A stretch of 26,311 nucleotides of DNA, taken from positions 1 through 26,311 of IMG/VR virus record IMGVR_UViG_3300030430_004274. One strand, given 5' to 3'. The DNA comes from a virus. Below, one piece after another: positions 13,272-21,835 of the stretch (position 1 is its first letter; each line of letters opens with the position of its first letter). Under the pieces are notes generated by a model, which worked only from the letters and a program-made list of their open reading frames with translations, did not search any database and was not told the DNA's origin. Position numbers and translations under genes: made by a program.

Positions 13272-16200
13272 TAAACGACCTCGTCCGCGACCAGCTGGGC
13301 GATGCGCACCAGCTCGCCCGAAAACTCCGGCCCCCTGATATTCTCGACGCTGACCTCGCCCGACAGCCGGGCGAGCATGAACTGCGCCCGCCGGTTGTAC
13401 ACGTCGACCGTGGCCCCGTCGAGCTTGTTTATGGTGCGCAGCACGACGACCGGCCGATCCGGACCGTCGACCTCCCGCAGCAGGCCCTCGACCTGCGATC
13501 CCGTGTCGTGCTTGGTTCCGCTGGGTTCGGCGTTCGCGTTGGTGTTGAGCATGAGAAAATCGGGCGACCCTTCGCCGTTGTCGTGCTGCCCCTGAAAAAC
13601 GCCGTCCGTCCATGCCTGGACGTACTGACGGCGCGGATCGCCCCGTCGTGCCGTCCGGGTGGTGCCGTCCGGTGCGGTCTCGGTGGTGGTGTTCGCCTCG
13701 GTGGTCGTCTGCCATCCGAAGGCGGGCGGCGTTCCGAAGACCTCGACCCGGGCGAAATGCAGCAGCCCGATCTCGAAATACCCCTCGGGCGTGTCCTGCG
13801 CGTTGATGGAGATCCGCCACCCGGAGTAGTGAGAACCCAGCAGATCGATCCGGACGGCCACGTCGCGAGGGACGATCTTGCCGGCGTTCGTTGCCGTGGC
13901 GGTGTCGAGGCCGTCGAGGATGAACTCGGCAATCCGTGCGGTGCCACTGGTGCCCAGGACGCCCGCCGAGTGATCGGCGATGCGGTAAGCGTTGGCGCCC
14001 CACTCGATGCAGGACCCGGCGAACTCTCCGGCCTCTACGTATGTCGTCGACCCTGTAGCGCTGGCGGGTCGCACGCTATCCCCTGACCCTGTCAGGTTGC
14101 CGGCGTCGAGGCGAGCGTCGACCGTTGCGAGCGTCTGCCACGCCGTACCGTTGTACCCGTCGATCGTGAACCGGCCGAAGTTGATCCCAATCAAGGTGAT
14201 CAGCACTGCGTCGGACATGATCCGGGGTCGGCCGTTCGTCGTCAGCTGCACCGCCAGCGCCTGGGCGTTGGTGTTCGTCGACCTCCATCCAACGCGCGCC
14301 GCGGGCGACTCACTCCAGAACGTCGAGGCCAGCGCGTACCGGTACCTCGGATCGATCTGCCATTCCTCGCCGACCCGGCCCGGCCCCCGCGTGGCGCTGA
14401 TGGTGATCCCTTTCGATACAAGCGCGGCGAACGGGGGCGGGGCCCAATCGCGGCCGATCAGGTCGTCGGGGTTGGTGAACCCTTCGGAGAAGCCACGCCC
14501 CGCCTCGGCGTCGGTCACGTAGTGCCATTCGAACCACTCGGACGAGGCCGTCGCGCTGTCATGTCCGAAGATGATCCGATTGTTGGCAGAGGGCGAACCG
14601 GCGGCGGCGATGGTCGCCCCGTCCACTGCAACGGTCCAGGTCCGATCGATGTCGTTATCGTACGTCCGATACGCGGCGGTCAGCTTCCCGCTGCGCATGC
14701 TGACGAAATACTCGCGGGTCACGCTTCCGGGAAGGTTGATCGTGGCCAGCACGGTACCCGCGGCGATGTCCCGGATCGTGGTGGAGCTGCTGCCCACTCT
14801 AATCTCGATCTCGTGCTCGGTGCTGCCGTCTGCCAGCCGCAGACCCACATACACCTTGCCCAGGGCCACCGATACCGTCTTGAACGCGAAACGCGCGATC
14901 AGGGGTTCCGATACTGCCCCGGGTGGGTTGATATGGAATGTGCGCGTGCCCGACGTGCTGGTGATCTCTAGTTGCGGTTCACTCGTCGAGATCGAACTCG
15001 CGGAGGTCCCCGAGGTGGTCAGACTCCAGCCGACCGCATTGGGGACGTCGAACGGAAAGCCAGTACGAGACCAGCTAGCCCGACGGGCGATGGCGCTGAA
15101 CTGGTCCAGACCTGGGATCGTGATCGTCGTATGACCGCCACCGTACAGGGCCACCAACGATTCATCCAGCGTCGTTCCCGATGACTCATGGGTGGCGGCC
15201 ATGACCAGCTGACCGGCCCGGAACGTCGCCGCCAACGCATTCGGCCGCGTGTCGGCGTCGGCCATGTTGATCAATGACGAGAACTGAATCGTACCCGATA
15301 GAGGGCTGGGGAACGACCCGAGCGGCTCCCACGTGCCCGCGTTGTCACGGCTGCGACTAATCGCGATCATGCCCTCGGTGCCCGCTGCTGCGTTGTCGAA
15401 CTGCACGATCTGAAACAACGCCCCGCCGCTATCGACCACGATCTCGTTGATGCCGCCGAGCTGCACCTTCCCTGCGGTGTCATAAAATCCGACGTCGAAT
15501 CCGCCGTAGTCAGGGGTATTGAGACCTGCCGCATCACTGAGCGGAGAAAGCGCAGACGCCAGCCGATATAGGCGCACCTTGTTGTCGGCGGGTCCACCAT
15601 GGATCGCGACGATAAACTGCCCGCCGCTCACTGCGACAGCCGGGAAACCCCAAAAGCTCGTTGATCCGTTGATCTCGATCGTTAGTAGCGCCTCGCCATT
15701 GCCCGGCCCTGCAGCCTGTAGGCACGAGGATCGAAACGTGGCCGACGTATTGTTGGCAATCAAGTGTGCCACGAGGAGCACCTGCCCACCTGCAGCGGCA
15801 GCACGGATCCGGCCGAGTGCAAACCCGGCCGATCCCGCCCCTGGTGTGCCCGAGATGTCGACGGGTACAGATAGCGCCCCCGTGGCCGTCGTAGTCCAGT
15901 TGACGCCGTCGTCGGTGCTGCGCTCGACCCGGATCTGCGCGAGGTTCGCCGCGTCCTGCACCCAGTAGAACACCTGCACCGACTGATCGGGCATCGGCAC
16001 AACAGCAGCACGCGGGCGCACCAGGAGGCCGGATCGGACGGTGACCGTAGCCCAGGACGAGGATCCCAGCGTGCGACGGTACACGCGCAGCGTAAAGGTG
16101 GACGCGAACTGCACCGAAGCCACGACGATCACGGTGCCGTCGGCGGTCGTGCATACGTCGACCTCCTCGTGATCCTGCGCGGTCGTCGTTCCCCAGCTGA

Positions 16201-16522
16201 TCCCCTCCATGTGCGACACGATCCCAGGATGATCCCAGCCGAAGTAGGGCGTCACGCCGCGAGGCCGCCACGCCCACGCCCCCTGCCCAGGGCCGACCAG
16301 CCCGCCACGCACGGCCCGCACGTCGATCGCATCCGCGGCCGTCATGCTACCGCCAGCGGTCAGCACCAGCGCCGTCCCCGTCTGCTGCGGCACGGGCACC
16401 CCAGGAACCGGCCCCGCTTGCGTGGCGGTGGTGTTCGCCGTCCAGATCGAAGAGGAGGCATCGAGACGCCGATCGGGCATCCCGAGACCCTGGTAGCGGT
16501 TCCGGCTGCGGTCGCTTCCCAT
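13271..16522 (-). CDS. Large tail protein with sialidase-type Asp-box (BNR) repeats
   Basis: The protein has 1083 residues, with ATG 16522 directly after the tape-measure stop. Residues 115-400 are strand-rich and contain S202-T-D-D-G-V-N-W209, an exact Asp-box (S-x-D-x-G-x-x-W), and a looser one at S391-R-D-N-A-G-T-W398. Asp-boxes mark the turns of six-bladed propellers as in sialidases and glycan-binding proteins. The catalytic arginine triad of sialidases was not traced, so binding is as likely as cleavage. Later parts (600-1000) look like concanavalin-like or jelly-roll modules (W-F-E-W-H-Y-V, G-W-R-I-S-I-N). The last 80 residues (R-A-Q-F-M-L-A-R-L-S-G-E-V-S-V-E-N-I) are helical. It is probably a central tail or side-fibre protein. 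Confidence 0.75.
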   Translation of the reverse strand: MGSDRSRNRYQGLGMPDRRLDASSSIWTANTTATQAGPVPGVPVPQQTGTALVLTAGGSMTAADAIDVRAVRGGLVGPGQGAWAWRPRGVTPYFGWDHPGIVSHMEGISWGTTTAQDHEEVDVCTTADGTVIVVASVQFASTFTLRVYRRTLGSSSWATVTVRSGLLVRPRAAVVPMPDQSVQVFYWVQDAANLAQIRVERSTDDGVNWTTTATGALSVPVDISGTPGAGSAGFALGRIRAAAAGGQVLLVAHLIANNTSATFRSSCLQAAGPGNGEALLTIEINGSTSFWGFPAVAVSGGQFIVAIHGGPADNKVRLYRLASALSPLSDAAGLNTPDYGGFDVGFYDTAGKVQLGGINEIVVDSGGALFQIVQFDNAAAGTEGMIAISRSRDNAGTWEPLGSFPSPLSGTIQFSSLINMADADTRPNALAATFRAGQLVMAATHESSGTTLDESLVALYGGGHTTITIPGLDQFSAIARRASWSRTGFPFDVPNAVGWSLTTSGTSASSISTSEPQLEITSTSGTRTFHINPPGAVSEPLIARFAFKTVSVALGKVYVGLRLADGSTEHEIEIRVGSSSTTIRDIAAGTVLATINLPGSVTREYFVSMRSGKLTAAYRTYDNDIDRTWTVAVDGATIAAAGSPSANNRIIFGHDSATASSEWFEWHYVTDAEAGRGFSEGFTNPDDLIGRDWAPPPFAALVSKGITISATRGPGRVGEEWQIDPRYRYALASTFWSESPAARVGWRSTNTNAQALAVQLTTNGRPRIMSDAVLITLIGINFGRFTIDGYNGTAWQTLATVDARLDAGNLTGSGDSVRPASATGSTTYVEAGEFAGSCIEWGANAYRIADHSAGVLGTSGTARIAEFILDGLDTATATNAGKIVPRDVAVRIDLLGSHYSGWRISINAQDTPEGYFEIGLLHFARVEVFGTPPAFGWQTTTEANTTTETAPDGTTRTARRGDPRRQYVQAWTDGVFQGQHDNGEGSPDFLMLNTNANAEPSGTKHDTGSQVEGLLREVDGPDRPVVVLRTINKLDGATVDVYNRRAQFMLARLSGEVSVENIRGPEFSGELVRIAQLVADEVV

Positions 16523-18445
16523 TCAATACCCCCGCTGGCCAATCGGGTATTCCCGCTGCCGGTCGAACGCTCGCGTCAGTCTACCGCCGCGCCCCAGTTC
16601 GTCGCCCATGAACCGGTCGAAATGGCGGAAGGCATCCACGACGACAACGCGCGGCGCGATGTCCTCGCCCCTGTTCAACGCCCGCACGCCCTCGGCGCCG
16701 AGCGAGGCGGTGGCCGTGCGATTCAATACAGCCTCCCCCGCGAGCAATCGGGCGGGCTGCTGGTCCGGCATGGGGGCGCCGACGATCCCACCCGTCACCA
16801 TACCGCCGACGTCGAATGACGGCTGCTGCGCGGCGATCATACCCACCCGAACAGCGCCCGCGGCCGCCACCAGACCGGCGATCGCGGCCGACGCCGGAAA
16901 CCGGTAATCCTTAAACGCACGGGCCGCGCCGGCCTGGGTCGACATGATCGCGTCTGCAATGTTGAGGGCCTTCGCAACGCGGAACGACCGCAGCGCGCCC
17001 TCGCGGTTCGTCTTTGCCTGATTGTTCGCGGCCATCATGAACGCCGAGGCCGAGGTCGAGATCAGCGCCTGCGACGATGACAGGATCGCGGCGTTGGTGC
17101 GCTGGCGGATCGCGAGTTCCGCGTCGGCCTCCGCCTGGATGTCGGCGAGGCGTTTCGCCCGCGTTTCATCCCGGAGCGCCTGGATCTCGCTGATCCGTTG
17201 TTCCTCCAGGTCGAACCCCAGGGCGAGCGTCTGCTGCGACGTGCCGAGCGTTTCCTCGATCTCGCGGAGCTGTGCGAGGCGCTCGGCGTATTTCATGTTC
17301 ACCAGATCGAGCGATCCGGCCTGCTCTCGGGCGAGCTGCTGCTCGATACCGGCGAGGCCCGCCTCGGCGGCCTCGACCTCACGGGCGCGCCGCTCGGCGG
17401 CGGCCTCGGCCTCCTGCTGCGCAGTTTTCGCGGCGGCGTCGCGTTTCTTCTGCTCGGCAGCCTCAGCGGCGGCGGCCTCTTTCGCGCGGGCGGCGCTCAT
17501 GCGCTCAAACAGTCGATCCGTGCCCGCTTCGATCGCAGCGTCGCGCTGCTGCTGCGCCTGTGCGAACCGCGCGCGATCGGCGTCGAGCTGCTGCCCGACT
17601 TTTGATAGCTCGGCATTGAGGGCGATGCGGCGATCGGTCGACGTTTCGATGCTACCTAGCTCGTCGCGTATCGCCTGCTGCCGCCTCTCCCCCTGCGCCA
17701 CCGCGATCGATGCGTCTCGGATCAGTGCGTGCGACTGCGCGGCGATGGTTTCGACCATCTTTTGTCGCGCCGATTCCTCCGCGCTGATCTCGCCCGTCAG
17801 GACCGCGACCTCACGCTCCGCGTCGCGGGTTGCCTTAGCCAATGCGGCCTCGGCGCGAGCGTGGCCCGCAGCGGCGGCCTGGGCGCGCTCGTGCGCTGTC
17901 GTGGCCTCCTCGACCCGGGCCGTCAGGCGTCCGGATGCTTCGGCACTTTTCTCCGCGGCGTTCGTAAACACTGCGAAGGCTGCAGCCGCTCCGGCCGCTG
18001 CAACGCCGACAGGTGCGAGCACGGTCGCGGCCGCAGACAAGGCCGACAGGACCGCCGGCATCATAACCTGCACGACCTGGAGACCCTGTTGGATGAGAAC
18101 CGTAAATGGCGACGCGCCCGCACTCAGCTGCGCGATCACGTCGGGGATCTGCATTGCTACGGCCTGGGTGCCCTGCGTCAACGTGGAGATCGATTGCTTG
18201 CCGGCGGTGGCCATCGAACGGGTGGCGCGGGTCGTCGAGGTCGTGATCTGCCGATTGGCGCGGGCTGCAGCCTTGGCGCTCTGCACTGCGATCTGCGCCT
18301 CAGCCCGTGAAAACTGCGTCACCATGCGAGAGGCGGCGCGGCTCGCCTCCTTCTCGGTGATCCCCGGCAGCTTCGCCATCTCCGCTTGAAACTCGGATAC
18401 ACGGGCTACGACGTTCAGGGCGACGCTACGATTGATCGCGGCCAT
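16523..18445 (-). CDS. Tail tape-measure protein
   Basis: The protein has 640 residues from ATG 18445. It is alanine-rich and helical throughout. Residues 120-165 are a hydrophobic stretch (V-V-Q-V-M-M-P-A-V-L-S-A-L-S-A-A-A-T-V-L) of the kind that can insert in the host membrane. Residues 170-440 form a long coiled coil with E/K/R/A-rich heptads. The C-terminal part (from about 540) has G-G-M-V-T-G-G and R-L-L-A-G-E-A-V-L-N-R-T-A and L-G-A-E-G-V-R-A-L-N-R-G, the ending common to siphovirus tape measures. It sets tail length and guides DNA entry. At the usual 0.15 nm per residue it would suit a tail near 95 nm. Its place after the chaperone pair and before the tail-tip genes agrees. Confidence 0.9.
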   Translation of the reverse strand: MAAINRSVALNVVARVSEFQAEMAKLPGITEKEASRAASRMVTQFSRAEAQIAVQSAKAAARANRQITTSTTRATRSMATAGKQSISTLTQGTQAVAMQIPDVIAQLSAGASPFTVLIQQGLQVVQVMMPAVLSALSAAATVLAPVGVAAAGAAAAFAVFTNAAEKSAEASGRLTARVEEATTAHERAQAAAAGHARAEAALAKATRDAEREVAVLTGEISAEESARQKMVETIAAQSHALIRDASIAVAQGERRQQAIRDELGSIETSTDRRIALNAELSKVGQQLDADRARFAQAQQQRDAAIEAGTDRLFERMSAARAKEAAAAEAAEQKKRDAAAKTAQQEAEAAAERRAREVEAAEAGLAGIEQQLAREQAGSLDLVNMKYAERLAQLREIEETLGTSQQTLALGFDLEEQRISEIQALRDETRAKRLADIQAEADAELAIRQRTNAAILSSSQALISTSASAFMMAANNQAKTNREGALRSFRVAKALNIADAIMSTQAGAARAFKDYRFPASAAIAGLVAAAGAVRVGMIAAQQPSFDVGGMVTGGIVGAPMPDQQPARLLAGEAVLNRTATASLGAEGVRALNRGEDIAPRVVVVDAFRHFDRFMGDELGRGGRLTRAFDRQREYPIGQRGY

Positions 18446-18448
18446 GGG

Positions 18449-18985
18449 TCAGTCCTTCGCGAGCGCGTCGCCGGCCCGCTGCGCGATCCGCGTCAGCGTG
18501 GGATTGGTTGCGCCGTCAGCATACCGCCGCCAGATCCGTGCGGTCGACCGGCTCCGCAGCGTATAGGGGGCGGCCGACTCCAGCGTATTGATCCACTCAT
18601 TCGGGCGGCTCTGCTGGGTGCTGAATGAAAGCAGCGATTTCGAGAGACCGGTTTTCACGGGCCAGAGCCTGCGCAGAGTTCGGAAACCTGACGGCATCTC
18701 AATATCAAACGATCTGGCCACCTTCTCGGTGCTGCCGTCGACGATCCTCTGGGCGGCAATGTCCGCGCCCGTAGGCTCTAAATCGTAACGGTTGCCGGAT
18801 TTATGGGGGACCGACTGGATCCGGACCCGCTGAATAGTGATCGCGGTCGTACGTCGTGACGTCAGCAGCATCGAGGCACGGCTGCCCAGGTTTTCGCGTG
18901 CGTATGTGCTGCCGATGAATGCCGATCGGTTGCCGGTCCTGCCGTTGTAGCGTTCGTAACGACTGAAACGGAAGATCGACATCAT
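18449..18985 (-). CDS. Probable minor tail/tail-completion protein
   Basis: The protein has 178 residues from ATG 18985, which overlaps the stop of the frameshifted chaperone product (ATGA). A second ATG at 18982 would remove one residue. The sequence is basic and rich in R, S and T, with no membrane segment. The segment around 108-150 (W-P-V-K-T-G-L-S-K-S-L-L-S-F ... S-A-A-P-Y-T-L-R-S-R-S) recalls the T-G-x-L-x-x-S and A-P-Y-A pattern of HK97 gp10-like tail proteins. Such proteins usually lie upstream of the tail tube, not between chaperones and tape measure, so the assignment is tentative. Confidence 0.62.
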   Translation of the reverse strand: MMSIFRFSRYERYNGRTGNRSAFIGSTYARENLGSRASMLLTSRRTTAITIQRVRIQSVPHKSGNRYDLEPTGADIAAQRIVDGSTEKVARSFDIEMPSGFRTLRRLWPVKTGLSKSLLSFSTQQSRPNEWINTLESAAPYTLRSRSTARIWRRYADGATNPTLTRIAQRAGDALAKD

Positions 18986-19532
18986 CGCCCCCGGGCTGCT
19001 TTCGTGGCTACGTACTGCTCCAGGCTAACCCCCCGCTGCTGCTGGACGGCCCGCGTCGCGTCCCGTGTCGCCTCGCGGTCGAGGGCGAACAGCAGCACCC
19101 GCTCGGCGTGCGACAGCGACAGCCAGCGCAGCGCGTCGCCCGTCCAGCGGTGCGCCACGATCAGGCCGTCGCGGAGGGGGCGGCCGTGCCCCCCTCGGAG
19201 TTTCCCGCGGTCGCCTCGACCTCGTCCTCAGTCACCACGTAGGAGGCGCCGACGTCGTCAAGGTGTCGATAGAGGTCGGGCACCACCTCGTGCCACGGGG
19301 CGACGGTCAGCAGCACCCGGAGGCACTTAGCGCCCCAGGTCACGAGGTCGCCCTCGCGCTTCGGCATTGGCGGATCGCTGACCCACGACATACCGACAGC
19401 CGCCGCAGCGACTGCGAGCTGGTGCTCGTCGACCACGCCGGCGCGAACGCGCGACATAAAGAGCGCGAGGCGCTGAGCATCGTTCAAGGGCGCGAGCATG
19501 CGCTCGCATCCCTCCCAGGTCACGGATTCCAT
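18982..19532 (-). CDS. Tail assembly chaperone GT-type fusion (product of -1 frameshift)
   Basis: Reading starts at ATG 19532 and slips back one base on G GGG GGC (19194-19188). It then continues in the -1 frame from base 19188 to TGA 18984-18982, giving 115 plus 68 residues, 183 in all. The added part is helical with aromatic and leucine residues (D-A-L-R-W-L-S-L-S-H-A-E-R-V-L-L-F-A-L) like the T domain of other siphovirus chaperones, which binds the tail tube protein while the G part coats the tape measure. The open -1 frame runs unbroken across the zero-frame stop, and its own stop overlaps the next start, as expected if it is translated. A separate gene starting at GTG 19158 (58 residues) is the alternative. 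Confidence 0.75.
19161..19532 (-). CDS. Tail assembly chaperone, G-type
   Basis: The protein has 123 residues, with ATG 19532 after AGAGGGGAG. The frame open up to 19718 is shadow of the tail tube gene. The sequence is helical and acidic (E-G-C-E-R-M-L-A-P-L-N-D-A-Q-R-L-A-L-F, then H-E-V-V-P-D-L-Y-R-H-L-D-D-V). It ends in a G/A/T-rich tail that contains the slippery site. It lies between the tail tube and tape-measure genes, the standard place for the lambda G homologue. It would keep the tape measure soluble and recruit tail tube subunits. No close sequence family is claimed; the call relies on position plus the frameshift. Confidence 0.76.
   Translation of the reverse strand: MESVTWEGCERMLAPLNDAQRLALFMSRVRAGVVDEHQLAVAAAAVGMSWVSDPPMPKREGDLVTWGAKCLRVLLTVAPWHEVVPDLYRHLDDVGASYVVTEDEVEATAGNSEGGTAAPSATA
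19188..19194 (-). promoter_or_regulatory. Programmed -1 ribosomal frameshift site G GGG GGC
   Basis: The heptamer is in phase with the zero frame (GGG 19193-19191, GGC 19190-19188). Both tRNAs can re-pair after a one-base backward slip. A possible stem GGCCG/CGGCC begins two bases after the site, closer than usual, so the stimulating structure is uncertain. Confidence 0.75.
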
Positions 19533-19551
19533 GGGCTCCCCTCTGCGCCTA

Positions 19552-20031
19552 CTACACGTAGGTCGGCGCCTGATAGTTAACGTACGAGATTTCGACGGTG
19601 TCGCCTTCCTGCTGCTCCTCGATGCTAGCGGTGATGCGGGCCACCGGGAGCACGATCTGGCCTGTGTTTGTGCCGTCGGTAAAGTCGATCTGAATCTTGA
19701 CGCACCACATGACGCCAAACGGATCGGTGGTGGTCGCGGACGAGAACGCGCCGGCCTTTCGGATGACGTCGAGCAGCCGCGCGGCGCTGCCGTCGGTCAG
19801 ATCCTGCGCGGGCAACCGGACGGTGATCGATCCCTCCTGCGTCGCGTCCTGGCCCTTCACCATGCCCTCAAACGCGGATCGCGAGTAGATCGCGACGGCC
19901 TCGGCGTTGCCCTCGACGATATTGGACATGCTGATGCCGCCCTCGCCGGCGGGAAGTGTGAACGACTGCGGTGACCCGGCGCCGTCTTTGATCGTGACGG
20001 TGCCGTGGCGCCATGTAAACGGGTTGGCCAT
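19552..20031 (-). CDS. Major tail tube protein
   Basis: The protein has 159 residues from ATG 20031, with AGGAGCACCCC upstream. It is strand-rich and of the size of small siphovirus tail tube subunits. It begins A-N-P-F-T-W-R-H-G-T-V-T-I-K-D-G-A-G-S-P and has E-G-S-I-T-V-R-L-P-A-Q-D-L-T-D in the middle. The C-terminal I-L/V-P-V-A-R-I-T-A-S-I-E-E-Q-Q-E-G-D-T-V-E-I-S-Y-V-N-Y motif is like the last strands of the tube barrel. It lies just before the chaperone pair, the canonical order. It would form the hexameric rings of the tail. A minor virion protein is the alternative. Confidence 0.75.
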   Translation of the reverse strand: MANPFTWRHGTVTIKDGAGSPQSFTLPAGEGGISMSNIVEGNAEAVAIYSRSAFEGMVKGQDATQEGSITVRLPAQDLTDGSAARLLDVIRKAGAFSSATTTDPFGVMWCVKIQIDFTDGTNTGQIVLPVARITASIEEQQEGDTVEISYVNYQAPTYV

Positions 20032-20040
20032 GGGGTGCTC

Positions 20041-20532
20041 CTATGCAGAGACGCCAACGACGAGCACATCGACCACCGCGGCCGCGCTCCCGTCATTGTT
20101 AGTCAGTTCCAGCTTCTTCGCGGATGGTGTGATCGGCTTCTGCCCGTCGCCGGTAGCCGTCATGATGACAACGCCACCCGCAGGCACCGGCAGGCTGCCG
20201 GACGCGCCGACGAGCCCCGTATACGGCGTGGAACCGTCCGGCGCGATCGAGACGGTCGAACCGTTCGAGGCTGCCGCCTGGATGGCGAAGATCCGCCACT
20301 CAGCCAGCCCCGCAGCGACGCCGTAGGGGTCGAGATCGGCCTGTAGGTCGACGACGGCCTGCGCCCCTCCTGCGAGGGTGATCCGTCGATGCAGCACGGT
20401 ATCGGCCTGATCGGCACCAGTCCCGGCGCCCAGGATGCGCGACAGCTCGACGGCCGACAGCAGCCCGCCCGAGGTGGGGGCGGCGCCGTCGATCGTCGCG
20501 CGCACTGACAGGTTGATCCGGGTGCTACTCAT
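20041..20532 (-). CDS. Virion structural protein, beta-rich, probably tail-associated
   Basis: The protein has 163 residues, with ATG 20532 overlapping the upstream stop (ATGA). The longer frame to 20772 is shadow. The start (S-S-T-R-I-N-L-S-V-R-A-T-I-D-G), the L-G-A-G-T-G-A-D-Q-A-D-T-V-L-H-R-R segment at about 35-50 and D-P-Y-G-V-A-A-G-L-A-E-W-R-I-F-A-I-Q recall a set of unnamed siphovirus structural proteins found between the connector and tail tube genes. The C-terminus reads as repeated short strands. A tail tube-like or capsid-surface role cannot be separated by eye. Confidence 0.68.
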   Translation of the reverse strand: MSSTRINLSVRATIDGAAPTSGGLLSAVELSRILGAGTGADQADTVLHRRITLAGGAQAVVDLQADLDPYGVAAGLAEWRIFAIQAAASNGSTVSIAPDGSTPYTGLVGASGSLPVPAGGVVIMTATGDGQKPITPSAKKLELTNNDGSAAAVVDVLVVGVSA

Positions 20533-21008
20533 AGGCTGACCTCGTGCAGCAGGGTAACGCCTACGATAACTTCCAGGGCGAGCTGCTCGTCGACTGGCGC
20601 CAGCTGCACCAGCTGCCGCGGAACGACGCGCCCGAGGCCGCCCAGGTATCGGGACTCTGCGCAGAGGGCGCGCAGCACGTCGGCGGCGCAATCGATCGCG
20701 AGTTTCAGATCGGCATCCTGCGACGTGGCGCGCAGCTCGTACCGCACTGACACGTCGACAGCTGCGCGGCACTTCGCGACAAGGCCCTCGGCCCCTCGGG
20801 CGAGGTCGTCGACCTCGGACACCTGCGGGATGATCAGGTATTCGAGGTGCGCCGTCGCGTCTTGCTCGGGCAGTTCGAAAGGCGTAATCGCCCGCCGGAA
20901 CGAATCCACGACCCGCCCGGATGTGTCGCGCTGGTAGGGCGCGGCGTCGAGCGCGTCAAGGCGGGCCTGCATGGCCTCGATCGCCAGCGATAGCGACGAG
21001 ATCGGCAC
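20529..21008 (-). CDS. Probable tail terminator / head-tail joining protein
   Basis: The protein has 159 residues from GTG 21008, four bases after the upstream stop. It is an alpha/beta protein: N-terminal helix (L-S-L-A-I-E-A-M-Q-A-R-L-D-A-L), a strand (A-H-L-E-Y-L-I-I-P-Q-V), then V-D-V-S-V-R-Y-E-L-R-A-T, a long helix (D-L-K-L-A-I-D-C-A-A-D-V-L-R-A-L) and a final strand pair ending V-T-L-L-H-E-V-S-L. This order, strand-strand-helix-strand, resembles tail terminator proteins of siphoviruses, and the position before the tail tube gene agrees. No conserved signature decides it. Confidence 0.66.
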   Translation of the reverse strand: MPISSLSLAIEAMQARLDALDAAPYQRDTSGRVVDSFRRAITPFELPEQDATAHLEYLIIPQVSEVDDLARGAEGLVAKCRAAVDVSVRYELRATSQDADLKLAIDCAADVLRALCAESRYLGGLGRVVPRQLVQLAPVDEQLALEVIVGVTLLHEVSL

Positions 21009-21011
21009 CGG

Positions 21012-21815
21012 CTACCACTTCCACCCGGCGCCACGCACCAGCCCGAAGCGAGCCGACGAAATGGGCACGGGTGACGGCATTACGTTGGGCTGGATCAGCA
21101 CGGCGGGCCGCTCACGGCGTTCGGTGTCGTCGACCTTGCCGTCGTGATCATAGTCGGTCGTGACGTTGATCTCGCCCCATTGCCGCTCATACTGGCGCTG
21201 GTGCGTCTGGGCGAGCTGCAGGAAGTTATCGCTGTTGCGCAGCTGGTACAGCTCGCGGAAGAACCGCGCGAGGGTCAGCTCGCGGTGGCAGTCAGCGAGC
21301 ACGTACGGGGACTTGATTAGATAGGTCAGATTGCCCGATTTGATCCACCGACGCACGATAACGCCCCAGGTCGCATCGATGACGGCCTGCAGGTTGATCG
21401 TGCCTTTGATGGCGGTGATCTGGCTGTACTGATCGATCAGGTCGTCCACGTCGAGGGCCGGCGCTATCGGTCGACGAGCGAGCGCCGCCTCGCGGTCGTA
21501 CGTGCGGACGGTGCCGTCGGGGAGCGTCAGCGTCCACACCTCCTGCCAGCCCTCGCCGAGCACGGCGTCGCCCTCGCCCGTCAGGAGGGCACCAGACACC
21601 GTGAACGTGGCCACGCCCCCGGTGATGGTGGCGGCCGTCGTAGCGACGACAGCGGCGCCCCCAGGACCGTACAGGGCGATCGTGGCTGCCGAGGGCGTCA
21701 CGGTCGCACCGTCCCGAGAGACCGGCAGAGAGATCGTGCAATCCCTCCCGATCTGCATGACGTCCGGGTAGGACGTGCGCACGCTGTACAGCGTCTCGGC
21801 GTTGGTTCCGGCCAT
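21012..21815 (-). CDS. Head-tail connector/neck protein with an EF-hand calcium loop
   Basis: The protein has 267 residues from ATG 21815. The first 110 residues are a beta domain, an Ig-like fold by pattern (D-C-T-I-S-L-P-V, A-T-I-A-L-Y-G-P-G-G, V-W-T-L-T-L-P-D-G-T-V). Residues 122-215 are helical (V-D-D-L-I-D-Q-Y-S-Q-I, R-E-L-T-L-A-R-F-F-R-E-L-Y). Residues 221-232, D-Y-D-H-D-G-K-V-D-D-T-E, are a perfect EF-hand loop with acids at positions 1, 3, 5 and 12 and glycine at 6. Position between capsid and terminator genes suggests an adaptor or neck role. Calcium may lock the loop at assembly or release. I have no named family for it. Confidence 0.68.
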   Translation of the reverse strand: MAGTNAETLYSVRTSYPDVMQIGRDCTISLPVSRDGATVTPSAATIALYGPGGAAVVATTAATITGGVATFTVSGALLTGEGDAVLGEGWQEVWTLTLPDGTVRTYDREAALARRPIAPALDVDDLIDQYSQITAIKGTINLQAVIDATWGVIVRRWIKSGNLTYLIKSPYVLADCHRELTLARFFRELYQLRNSDNFLQLAQTHQRQYERQWGEINVTTDYDHDGKVDDTERRERPAVLIQPNVMPSPVPISSARFGLVRGAGWKW

Positions 21816-21835
21816 GATGCCCCCGGGGCGTCAGA

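Noticed and set aside
13272-14003. N-terminal extension of the tail-tip frame beyond ATG 13271
   Set aside because: It is inside the large tail protein gene and low in hydrophobic order; the TAATG junction gives the better start.
17022-18389. Plus-strand frame of 455 codons, rich in Ser, Ala and Arg
   Set aside because: It mirrors the alanine-rich tape-measure gene; composition explains the long open frame.
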